DNA of 5,500 nucleotides, taken from the NCBI GenBank assembly GCA_003486725.1, contig DNGD01000128.1, positions 1-5,500 on the forward strand, given 5' to 3'. The stretch is from Rhodospirillaceae bacterium (GTDB lineage Bacteria > Pseudomonadota > Alphaproteobacteria > UBA9219). The position numbers were made by a program, and so were the translations under genes. Positions 1-5,500 of the stretch are shown here, piece after piece (position 1 is the stretch's first letter; each line of letters opens with the position of its first letter). The notes under the pieces are model-generated. The model saw only the letters and a list, made by a program, of their open reading frames with translations, searched no databases and had not been told where the DNA came from.

Positions 1-530
1 GTGATCACAGGAGCCAGCGATAACCCCAACCAGCCAATGACGCCGCCAAAACGCGTCCATGAGGAGAACCACTTCGCCTGATAAATCTTTCGACGCAACG
101 GTAGGAAAATTAGATCTACCAGCCAGCCCGCCGCGAACGCCGCACCGATGACCAAAAGAAGCATTGTGCCCGTTTCAATCCAGCGCGAGCGCAGGAGTGG
201 ATCCGTGACCTGCTGATTAAACCAGGTTGCAAGCTGCGGCAACGCCGCAAAATTGTTGACGAAGGTCGATCCTTCGCTGCCGATCAGCTTGAATGAATTA
301 AGAATGACGCCCAGCGCACGCGTGCCAAAGGTTTCCTCAGGCTCGATCTCGCCATTCGCTTCACCAGTGACGAGCGCCTGAAACTGCTGGCCGATCTCGG
401 CCGCAACTGTCGGGATAAGCCCCGCGCGAGCTGGCGCTGGCGGATGTCCCGCCTGATAAGGCGCGGCCACAGACATGGCCGGCGCAAGCGCGATCAAAAG
501 AACAAACAAAACACGTTGCAGCAAGTTCAT
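1..530 (-). CDS. Probable MscS-family mechanosensitive channel, N-terminal part (runs off the left edge)
   Basis: An open frame starts at the ATG at 530 and stays open for 176 codons to the window edge, so the C-terminus is missing. The start is supported by an AAGGTG ribosome-binding site at 538-543. Residues 1-23 form a signal peptide: a short Arg-containing head, a Leu/Val/Ala core, and an SVA-A cleavage region around residue 22. A Pro/Ala-rich and then mixed periplasmic stretch follows to about residue 115. A transmembrane helix lies at about 122-142, followed by the basic turn LRRK (145-148), and a second helix begins near 160. This order (signal peptide, loosely conserved exported region, helices separated by basic turns) resembles the N-terminal half of long YbiO-type MscS proteins, which open under membrane tension to release solutes. 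The diagnostic pore helix and beta domain would lie outside the window, so the family call is an inference; any polytopic exported membrane protein remains possible. The gene diverges from the BI-1 gene. Confidence 0.5.
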   Translation of the reverse strand, partial: MNLLQRVLFVLLIALAPAMSVAAPYQAGHPPAPARAGLIPTVAAEIGQQFQALVTGEANGEIEPEETFGTRALGVILNSFKLIGSEGSTFVNNFAALPQLATWFNQQVTDPLLRSRWIETGTMLLLVIGAAFAAGWLVDLIFLPLRRKIYQAKWFSSWTRFGGVIGWLGLSLAPVI

Positions 531-701
531 TGCCGTACACCTTAGTCATTGAGAAATGGATAGAAATCGCCTGATGACAGCTTGGCTTTTTCCGCCCTCT
601 TGTCAACCATGTAAAAGGGGCAAAAATGCGTCCCTAATGGGGCAATAACGGTCATTCTGCCTGCCTAACAATTTGATACATCAAAACAATTCCGATTTCG
701 C

Positions 702-731
702 TTGAAAATCGAAAAAAGGAGCCCATATTGT
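702..731 (+). promoter_or_regulatory. Candidate sigma-70-type promoter of the BI-1 family gene
   Basis: TTGAAA (702-707, five of six matches to TTGACA) is followed after 18 bases by TATTGT (726-731, four of six matches to TATAAT). Transcription would start near 738, giving a leader of about 30 bases that contains the GAAAGG ribosome-binding site at 754-759. This is a match by eye only; an 18-base spacer is within the normal range. Confidence 0.4.
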
Positions 732-747
732 TGTTAACACCAACAAC
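728..747. repeat. Short inverted repeat at the expected transcription start of the BI-1 gene
   Basis: GTTGTT (730-735) and AACAAC (742-747) are perfect inverted copies around a six-base centre. An alternative register pairs TTGTTG (728-733) with CAACAA (741-746). The repeat covers the end of the candidate -10 box and the predicted start site, just ahead of the ribosome-binding site. It could be an operator or a weak leader hairpin; nothing in the sequence tells which, and short AT-rich repeats also occur by chance. Confidence 0.3.
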
Positions 748-768
748 TCCTTTGAAAGGCAGATCACA

Positions 769-1485
769 ATGGTCGATCCGTTCTTCCGCTCTCCAACCGC
801 CAGTGCTCCTACCCGCGCTATGACCTTCGATCAAGGGCTGCGGGCGCATATGGTGCGCGTTTTTAACTATATGGGTGGTGGCCTTGCCATCACAGGTCTG
901 ATCGCATTCCTCGTCGCCAGCACGCCTATTGGGGCTGCAATCTTCGGCAATAAGGTACTGGGACTGGTGGCCATGTTTGCACCGCTGGCCTTCATCTTCT
1001 TCATGAACTTCAAGCTCACCAACGCCTCGGCCAAGACTGCACAGACGATGTTCTGGGTCTTCTGCAGCCTTATGGGTCTGTCGATGAGCACCATCTTCAT
1101 GGTGTTTACGGCGGAAAGCATAACGCGCGTGTTCTTCATCACGGCGGCTACCTTCAGCGCGATGGCGCTGTGGGGCTACACCACCAAGAAGGACCTCACC
1201 AGCATGGGCGCATTCCTGATGATGGGAGTTTTGGGTCTGTTTATCGCCATGCTCGTAAACCTGTTCATGCAGTCCAGCATGATGCAGTGGATCGTGTCCG
1301 TCGCGGGCGTCGCGATTTTCACGGGTCTGACGGCCTATGATACGCAGAACATCAAGCAAAACTATCAGGAAAGCTGGGGTCATGAAACCAACAACAAGCT
1401 CGCCGTTATCGGCGCGTTGAGCCTCTACATGAACTTCATCAACGCCTTCCAGTTCCTTTTGAGCCTGATGGGTGACCGTCGGTAA
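769..1485 (+). CDS. Bax inhibitor-1 / YccA family integral membrane protein
   Basis: This 238-residue protein has the length and layout of bacterial BI-1/YccA (UPF0005, TMBIM) proteins. After a polar N-terminus of about 30 residues, seven hydrophobic helices can be placed near 33-52, 62-80, 91-113, 119-137, 144-166, 171-189 and 211-233. Family marks are the TAYDTQ segment (188-193) at the end of helix 6 and the ALSLYMNFINAFQFLL segment in helix 7, followed by the short LMGDRR tail. The ATG at 769 is supported by GAAAGG at 754-759. In the family, the Bacillus member YetJ is a pH-gated calcium leak channel and E. coli YccA interacts with the membrane protease FtsH; which role applies here cannot be read from the sequence. 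Asp191 matches the first pH-sensor aspartate of YetJ, but the second position, normally Asp in LYLDFIN, is Asn222. It is a single-gene unit with its own promoter candidate and terminator, divergent from the channel-like gene and convergent with the small gene on its right. Confidence 0.9.
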   Translation: MVDPFFRSPTASAPTRAMTFDQGLRAHMVRVFNYMGGGLAITGLIAFLVASTPIGAAIFGNKVLGLVAMFAPLAFIFFMNFKLTNASAKTAQTMFWVFCSLMGLSMSTIFMVFTAESITRVFFITAATFSAMALWGYTTKKDLTSMGAFLMMGVLGLFIAMLVNLFMQSSMMQWIVSVAGVAIFTGLTAYDTQNIKQNYQESWGHETNNKLAVIGALSLYMNFINAFQFLLSLMGDRR

Positions 1486-1505
1486 TTCACGAACATAGGC
1501 ATAAG

Positions 1506-1536
1506 AAAAAGGCGGGGATCAAACCCCGCCTTTTTT
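1506..1536. terminator. Bidirectional Rho-independent terminator between convergent genes
   Basis: GGCGGGG (1511-1517) and CCCCGCC (1524-1530) form a perfect seven-pair GC stem with a six-base loop. On the plus strand it is followed by TTTTTT (1531-1536), 25 bases after the stop of the BI-1 gene. On its other side lies AAAAA (1506-1510), which reads as a T-run on the minus strand, so the same hairpin can terminate the minus-strand gene ending at 1561. Confidence 0.9.
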
Positions 1537-1560
1537 CATCACAAATGCCCGACAAACATA

Positions 1561-1947
1561 TTATTTTATATCGCGCCTATTATAAGCAATCCATTTCTCT
1601 GTCTTTCCCACAAGTGCTTTCCTGACCGGGATGGAATCGACTTCTTTGTGCTTTCCATTGACAGTCTGATAAACAAAAATCATGCTCTTGTCGGTTGTTC
1701 TGGGATCTTCTCCTGCTTCGCTTTCACGCAATGTCGCGATAGAACAAACGCGGGAACCCAAAAGAGTTTCATCACAAACAAAGCCAGAGGATGCCGATAG
1801 CGTATCTTTCGATACACGTTTGAATGCTTCCATATTTGTTTTTTCCAGCACGCTTTTTTCTTGATGGAGGCCAAGACCTACACCAGCCGCGACAAAAGTA
1901 GGAAAGGTAAAGAATAACACCAAAGCATGCTTCATTCTGTAATGCAT
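1561..1947 (-). CDS. Small hypothetical exported or membrane-anchored protein with a cysteine pair
   Basis: I do not recognise this protein. The longest frame starts at 1968 (135 residues), but that ATG has no ribosome-binding site. The ATG at 1947 follows GAGGG (1952-1956) by four bases and is preferred, giving 128 residues; a third ATG at 1935 begins MKHALVLFF but sits 16 bases from that site. In the 128-residue form a basic head (HYRMKH) leads into a hydrophobic segment at about 8-27, either a signal peptide (possible cleavage after VAA, residue 21) or an uncleaved anchor. The rest is polar and soluble, with just two cysteines, Cys58 and Cys68, which could form a disulfide in the periplasm. 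A patch rich in Glu, Asp, Arg and Thr (about 73-87) is followed by a strand-like hydrophobic stretch (SMIFVYQTV) and a basic C-terminus. It lies downstream of mntP in the same direction, 96 bases away, with its own promoter candidate. Coding is supported by the matching start signal, export segment and terminator, but function is unknown. Confidence 0.65.
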   Translation of the reverse strand: MHYRMKHALVLFFTFPTFVAAGVGLGLHQEKSVLEKTNMEAFKRVSKDTLSASSGFVCDETLLGSRVCSIATLRESEAGEDPRTTDKSMIFVYQTVNGKHKEVDSIPVRKALVGKTEKWIAYNRRDIK

Positions 1948-1951
1948 AATG

Positions 1952-1956
1952 CCCTC
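1952..1956 (-). promoter_or_regulatory. Ribosome-binding site deciding the start of the small exported protein
   Basis: GAGGG on the minus strand stands four bases ahead of the ATG at 1947. The upstream ATG at 1968 has only the sequence TTCGCTA before it, and the downstream ATG at 1935 is too far away, so this site favours the middle start. The spacing is at the short end of normal. Confidence 0.5.
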
Positions 1957-1981
1957 ATAAATGATCATTAGCGAATACGCG

Positions 1982-1990
1982 ATATTACCA
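1982..1990 (-). promoter_or_regulatory. Candidate extended -10 promoter for the small exported protein gene
   Basis: On the minus strand this reads TGGTAATAT: a TGn extension followed by TAATAT, close to the consensus TATAAT. Transcription would start near 1975, about 28 bases ahead of the preferred ATG. The -35 region (TTCCTG at a 17-base spacing) is weak, as is common when an extended -10 is present. Confidence 0.4.
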
Positions 1991-2008
1991 TTCGAAAATA
2001 GTTGCAGG

Positions 2009-2024
2009 AACCAGAATCATGGTT
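2009..2024. repeat. Inverted repeat in the mntP / small-gene spacer
   Basis: AACCA (2009-2013) and TGGTT (2020-2024) are inverted copies around a six-base centre. The repeat lies 20 bases after the mntP stop and immediately upstream of, or overlapping, the weak -35 region of the promoter candidate at 1982-1990. It has no T-run and only five pairs, so it is not a convincing terminator for mntP; an operator is possible, as is chance. Confidence 0.25.
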
Positions 2025-2043
2025 AATTTCAAACCTTCGCATC

Positions 2044-2619
2044 CTATCCACCTAAAACACCCGTATGTTCGCACAAGATTTTAACGCCGATGCCAATCAG
2101 GCCGATACCGCCGAGCACTTCCGCAAGACGGCCAATACGACAGCCGATGGAATGGCCGATCATGAGACCAAGCGTCGACATCGTGAAGCTGGCAAGGCCA
2201 ATGGACGCAGCGGCAACCCATATGTTCGCCGTGACAAAAGCCAAAGAAACCCCCACGGCCATGGAGTCGATACTGGTGCCAATCGCGGTGATAATAAGAA
2301 GCCCAAGTCGCTGGTTGTGGGGCTTTGTGCCTTCCACTTCGCAACCATCCTGTGTGCTCTCATAGATCATATGCAGCCCCACCAGCAGCAGAATGCCAAA
2401 GGCGGCCCAATGATCGACGCTTTGGATAAACGTGCTCGCCAGCGAGCCCGCTAGCCACCCCAGCACAGGTGCGCAAGCCTCTGTACCCCCGAACACCGCG
2501 CCCGTCTTGGCCGCGTCCAGCAATCGTGGTTTTTGGATCGTCGTTCCCTTACCGATGGAAACGGCAAACGCATCGGCGGACATGCTCAACGCCAAAACGG
2601 TGGTGGATAGAATACTCAT
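2044..2619 (-). CDS. mntP: Manganese efflux pump MntP
   Basis: The 191-residue product closely follows E. coli MntP (188 residues) in length and pattern. MntP exports Mn2+ across the inner membrane and protects against manganese excess. The two membrane-embedded aspartates known to matter in this family are present at the same positions: Asp16 in MSADAFAVSIGKG (helix 1) and Asp118 in TSIDSMAVGVSLAF (helix 4); the two motifs reflect the internal duplication of the fold. Six helices can be placed near 5-25, 39-61, 70-88, 105-125, 132-154 and 166-186, with a polar loop at about 88-104. Other family marks are GGTEACAPVLGW (43-54), STLGLMIG (148-155) and EVLGGIGLIGIGVKIL (167-182). The frame is open further upstream to 2787, but that would overlap rpoC; the ATG at 2619 has a GGAG site six bases ahead and gives the family N-terminus. 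An ATG at 2631 in frame is part of the same ribosome-binding site. The gene lies 70 bases after rpoC, behind a hairpin, and I see no room for a yybP-ykoY manganese riboswitch between the two genes. Confidence 0.95.
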   Translation of the reverse strand: MSILSTTVLALSMSADAFAVSIGKGTTIQKPRLLDAAKTGAVFGGTEACAPVLGWLAGSLASTFIQSVDHWAAFGILLLVGLHMIYESTQDGCEVEGTKPHNQRLGLLIITAIGTSIDSMAVGVSLAFVTANIWVAAASIGLASFTMSTLGLMIGHSIGCRIGRLAEVLGGIGLIGIGVKILCEHTGVLGG

Positions 2620-2625
2620 CTCATA

Positions 2626-2631
2626 CTCCAT
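2626..2631 (-). promoter_or_regulatory. Ribosome-binding site of mntP
   Basis: ATGGAG on the minus strand is followed by six bases and the ATG at 2619. It decides the start against the in-frame ATG at 2631, which lies inside this site and would add only four residues (MEYE). The site begins four bases beyond the 3' arm of the hairpin at 2635-2668. Confidence 0.65.
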
Positions 2632-2671
2632 AACAAAACGGCGAGAACATTGCTGCCCTCGCCGTTTTTGT
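2632..2671 (-). terminator. Rho-independent terminator after rpoC, in the mntP leader
   Basis: On the minus strand AAAACGGCGAG (2658-2668) pairs perfectly over 11 bases with CTCGCCGTTTT (2635-2645) around a 12-base loop, and a further AAC/GTT pairing follows after one bulged A. The stem lies 22 bases after the rpoC stop, and the TTTTGTT at its end gives a modest U-run, as expected for a terminator of the rpo operon. Because it ends only four bases before the mntP ribosome-binding site, any transcript entering mntP from upstream carries this hairpin, so it may also limit mntP expression. Confidence 0.8.
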
Positions 2672-2689
2672 TTCACACTCCCAAAGACG

Positions 2690-5500
2690 TTAGCCTTCCG
2701 AGATATTCGCTTCGCTACGGCTGGCTTCAAGAGCGGCCTGCTTTTCGCGCGCGCGCTCTGCGTCCATACGGTCACCTTCCAAATCACGCGACGCAGCGAT
2801 GCGGCGCAGACGGTTGACGACAGAACCGGTTCCGACGGGAACCAGACGACCGACGATCACGTTTTCTTTCAGCCCTTCGAGCGTATCGACCTTGCCGCCC
2901 ACAGCAGCTTCGGTCAGAACGCGCGTCGTTTCCTGGAACGAAGCGGCAGAGATGAACGAACGTGTCTGCAAGCTCGCCTTGGTGATACCTTGCAGAACCG
3001 CGCGACCTTGCGCCGGACGCAATGTTTCCAAAACGGCCTTGTTGTTGACTTCAACAAACTCGGTACGATCAACCTGTTCGCCTTGCAAGAAGGTCGTATC
3101 ACCGGGTTCGGTAATTTCAACCTTTTGCAACATCTGACGAACGATTACTTCGATGTGCTTGTCGTTGATCTTAACGCCCTGCAGACGATAGACCTCTTGG
3201 ATCTCGTTGATGATGTAAGCGGCCAAGGCCTCTACACCCATAACGGCCAAAATGTCATGCGGCACAGGGTTACCATCGATCAGCAAATCGCCGCGTTCAA
3301 TCATATCGCCTTCTTGTACAGCGATGTGCTTGCCCTTGGGGATCATGTACTCGCGTGGCTCAAGCGTCTCGTCAAGCGGACGGATCACAATACGACGCTT
3401 CGTCTTGTAGTCCTTACCGAATTCAACGCGGCCATCAACATCGGCGATGATCGCAAAGTCCTTCGGACGACGGGCTTCAAACAACTCGGCAACACGCGGC
3501 AGACCGCCGGTGATGTCACGTGTCTTCGATCCTTCGCGGGGGATACGAGCGATAACTTCACCCGCATTGACCTTCGCGCCGTTCGCAACGTTGAGGATAG
3601 CGTCCACGGGCAAGAAGTAACGCGCTTCCATGCCGCTTGAAAGCTTGATGGCTTCGCCCTTCGCGTCTTGCAACATGATGCGGGGACGCAATTCAGCGCC
3701 TCGCGTTTGCTGACGGAAGTCGATAACCTTCTTCGACGAAATACCGGTCGCTTCGTCCATGACTTCACGAACCGACAGACCTTCGATCAAGTCGACATAA
3801 TTGACGATACCTTCACGTTCGGTGATGATCGGCAATGTGTACGGATCCCACTCGGCCAACTTCTGACCCTTGGTAACCTTGTCGCCTTCTTTGGCCAACA
3901 GCTTGGTACCGTAAGGAACGCGATGGCGAGCCTTTTCACGGCCATGGTCGTCAACCAGAACGAGTTCGCAATTGCGGCTCATCACGATTGAACGCCCCTC
4001 GCTGTTGGTCACAAGCGTCTTGTTATTAATGGTCAGCTTGGCATCAAACGAGGCTTCAACAGCATTTTGTTCAGCACCACGCTGAGCAGCACCACCGATG
4101 TGGAAGGTACGCATGGTCAGCTGTGTACCCGGCTCACCGATTGACTGGGCGGCGATAACGCCGACAGCTTCACCGATGTTGACGATAGTACCACGAGCCA
4201 AATCACGGCCATAGCACTTCGCACAAATGCCGTTTTCTGTCTTACAGGTCAGAACCGAACGGATCAGCATCGTATCGACACCAGCCTTGTCGATCACTTC
4301 CATCAGCTGTTCATCGATCAACGTACCGCTGGGGGCAATCACTCGTCCTGTTGCAGGATCGGTAACGTCCTCGGCTGTGGTACGACCCAAGACCAATTCA
4401 GAAAGAGGCGCAATGACTTCGCCGCCTTCAACGACTGTCTTGACGGTCAGACCACCGGTCGTGCCGCAATCGGTTTCGGTGATGATCGCGTCTTGCGCGA
4501 CGTCAACCAAACGACGTGTCAGATAACCGGAGTTCGCAGTTTTCAAAGCCGTATCGGCCAGACCCTTACGAGCACCATGGGTTGAGTTGAAGTATTCAAG
4601 AACCGACAGACCTTCTTTGAAGTTCGAGATAATCGGCGTCTCGATGATTTCACCCGAAGGCTTAGCCATCAGACCGCGCATACCCGCCAGCTGCTTAATC
4701 TGCGCAGCAGAACCACGAGCACCAGAGTGAGCCATCATGTAAACCGAATTGATGTGGCCATGTCCGGTGTCGGAGATGCCCTTCATCATTTCTTCGGCAA
4801 CACGTTCTGTGCAGCTCGACCAAACGTCAACAACCTTGTTGTACTTTTCGCCGCGTGTGATCAGACCGTCTTGATATTGTTGCTCGTACTCGTTGACCTG
4901 ATCCTGCGCGCCCTTGATAAGCTTTTGCTTAGCGGCTGGAATGATCAAATCGTCTTTGCCGAACGAAATACCGGCACGGCAAGCGTTGCGATAACCAAGC
5001 CCCATCAGGCGATCGGCAAAGATAACCGTCTCCTTCTGGCCGCAATGGCGATACACCGCATCGATAACGTTCGTGAGGTCCTTCTTGGTCAAAAGACGGT
5101 TGATCATGCTAAATGGCAAGTTGGGATGCCGTGGCAGAATCTCTGACATCAGCATACGCCCAGCCGTCGTTTCAACGCGGACGATTTCTTTTTCGCCCTG
5201 CGCGTTAACGCCATGATAACGTGCCTTGATCTTCGTATGCAGTGTGATGACACCGGCATTGATAGCCTGCTCAATTTCACCAATCGTGGCAAAGGCCATG
5301 CCTTCGCCCTTCTCGCCCTTACGTTCCATCGTGATGTAGTAAATACCCAAAACGATATCTTGTGACGGCACGATAATCGGCTTGCCGTTCGCAGGGGACA
5401 GGATGTTGTTGGTGGACATCATCAGCACGCGCGCTTCCAGCTGGGCTTCCAGCGAGAGCGGAACGTGAACGGCCATCTGGTCACCGTCGAAGTCGGCGTT
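2690..5500 (-). CDS. rpoC: DNA-directed RNA polymerase subunit beta', C-terminal two thirds (5' end outside the window)
   Basis: The reading frame enters at the right edge and ends at the TAA at 2690-2692, giving 936 residues of a protein that in E. coli has 1407; roughly 460 N-terminal residues are missing. It is the large catalytic subunit of RNA polymerase. Numbering from the edge, residues 1-7 are NADFDGD, whose three aspartates hold the catalytic Mg2+. The bridge-helix region follows with [18 protein letters not shown], then [19 protein letters not shown]. The second zinc site is complete: Cys345, Cys419, Cys426 and Cys429, with the same spacing as E. coli Cys814/888/895/898. The trigger loop is intact ([13 protein letters not shown], 458-470, with His467 matching E. 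coli His936). About 190 residues inserted between the trigger-loop halves (about 474-660) match the SI3 insertion of Proteobacteria; [17 protein letters not shown] starts at 664 and closes it. The C-terminal core [18 protein letters not shown] starts at 849, followed by a charged, family-variable tail. No frameshift or missing key residue is visible. The usual upstream neighbour rpoB would lie to the right of the window. Confidence 0.99.
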   Translation of the reverse strand, partial: NADFDGDQMAVHVPLSLEAQLEARVLMMSTNNILSPANGKPIIVPSQDIVLGIYYITMERKGEKGEGMAFATIGEIEQAINAGVITLHTKIKARYHGVNAQGEKEIVRVETTAGRMLMSEILPRHPNLPFSMINRLLTKKDLTNVIDAVYRHCGQKETVIFADRLMGLGYRNACRAGISFGKDDLIIPAAKQKLIKGAQDQVNEYEQQYQDGLITRGEKYNKVVDVWSSCTERVAEEMMKGISDTGHGHINSVYMMAHSGARGSAAQIKQLAGMRGLMAKPSGEIIETPIISNFKEGLSVLEYFNSTHGARKGLADTALKTANSGYLTRRLVDVAQDAIITETDCGTTGGLTVKTVVEGGEVIAPLSELVLGRTTAEDVTDPATGRVIAPSGTLIDEQLMEVIDKAGVDTMLIRSVLTCKTENGICAKCYGRDLARGTIVNIGEAVGVIAAQSIGEPGTQLTMRTFHIGGAAQRGAEQNAVEASFDAKLTINNKTLVTNSEGRSIVMSRNCELVLVDDHGREKARHRVPYGTKLLAKEGDKVTKGQKLAEWDPYTLPIITEREGIVNYVDLIEGLSVREVMDEATGISSKKVIDFRQQTRGAELRPRIMLQDAKGEAIKLSSGMEARYFLPVDAILNVANGAKVNAGEVIARIPREGSKTRDITGGLPRVAELFEARRPKDFAIIADVDGRVEFGKDYKTKRRIVIRPLDETLEPREYMIPKGKHIAVQEGDMIERGDLLIDGNPVPHDILAVMGVEALAAYIINEIQEVYRLQGVKINDKHIEVIVRQMLQKVEITEPGDTTFLQGEQVDRTEFVEVNNKAVLETLRPAQGRAVLQGITKASLQTRSFISAASFQETTRVLTEAAVGGKVDTLEGLKENVIVGRLVPVGTGSVVNRLRRIAASRDLEGDRMDAERAREKQAALEASRSEANISEG

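Noticed and set aside
601..606. Perfect TTGACA on the minus strand upstream of the channel-like gene
   Set aside because: No convincing -10 box is found 16-18 bases downstream (the sequence at 17 bases is AAGCTG), so I do not call a promoter.
693..711. Hairpin CGATTT / AAATCG in the divergent spacer
   Set aside because: Only six AT-rich pairs, no suitable T-run for either gene, and it overlaps the candidate -35 box; likely chance.
652..1383. 243-codon open frame on the minus strand opposite the BI-1 gene
   Set aside because: The translation is rich in His, Glu, Gln and Arg, as expected from the reverse of a membrane-protein gene, while the plus-strand frame is a clear BI-1 family protein.
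2009..2043. Possible terminator after mntP
   Set aside because: The only hairpin there has five pairs and no T-run, so termination of mntP at this place is not supported.
2620..2787. 56-residue N-terminal extension of MntP up to the ATG at 2787
   Set aside because: It would overlap the end of rpoC and read through the terminator hairpin; the protein family begins at the MSIL start, which has its own ribosome-binding site.
2432..3640. 402-codon open frame on the plus strand opposite rpoC and the start of mntP
   Set aside because: It lies antisense to strongly conserved rpoC sequence, its translation shows no recognisable domain, and long antisense frames are common opposite rpoC genes.

Overview
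The window looks like ordinary chromosomal DNA of a proteobacterium, most likely an alphaproteobacterium of moderate GC. The clues are an RNA polymerase beta' subunit that carries the trigger-loop insertion typical of Proteobacteria, a Bax-inhibitor-1 family protein with the C-terminal LYMNFINAFQFLL pattern I associate with alphaproteobacteria, and a classical MntP. The exact lineage cannot be read from this sequence.

Layout from left to right. (1) 1-530, minus strand: the N-terminal 176 residues of an exported and membrane-anchored protein, probably an MscS-type mechanosensitive channel, running off the left edge. (2) 531-768: a divergent intergenic region with a candidate promoter for the rightward gene, a short inverted repeat and a pair of direct repeats. 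(3) 769-1485, plus strand: a seven-helix BI-1/YccA family membrane protein. (4) 1511-1530: a GC hairpin flanked by an A-run and a T-run, which can terminate both this gene and the convergent gene that follows. (5) 1561-1947, minus strand: a small unrecognised protein with an N-terminal hydrophobic segment and a cysteine pair, with a promoter candidate at 1982-1990. (6) 2044-2619, minus strand: MntP, a manganese efflux pump. (7) 2635-2668: a strong hairpin between mntP and rpoC. (8) 2690-5500, minus strand: the C-terminal two thirds of rpoC, starting exactly at the catalytic NADFDGD motif and running off the right edge.

rpoC, mntP and the small gene lie in the same direction. The hairpin after rpoC probably ends most transcription of the rpo operon. 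mntP has only about 70 bases upstream and is reached either by read-through or from a promoter inside the end of rpoC; both routes transcribe the hairpin. Four of the five genes encode exported or membrane proteins and at least two are tied to ion handling (MntP; BI-1 relatives as pH-gated calcium leaks), but their different strands and separate control signals argue against a single operon.

I found no mobile element, CRISPR array, tRNA, rRNA or obvious new multi-gene system. The points most worth checking are the rpoC-hairpin-mntP arrangement, the Asp-to-Asn change in the BI-1 pH-sensor position, and the unassigned cysteine-pair protein.
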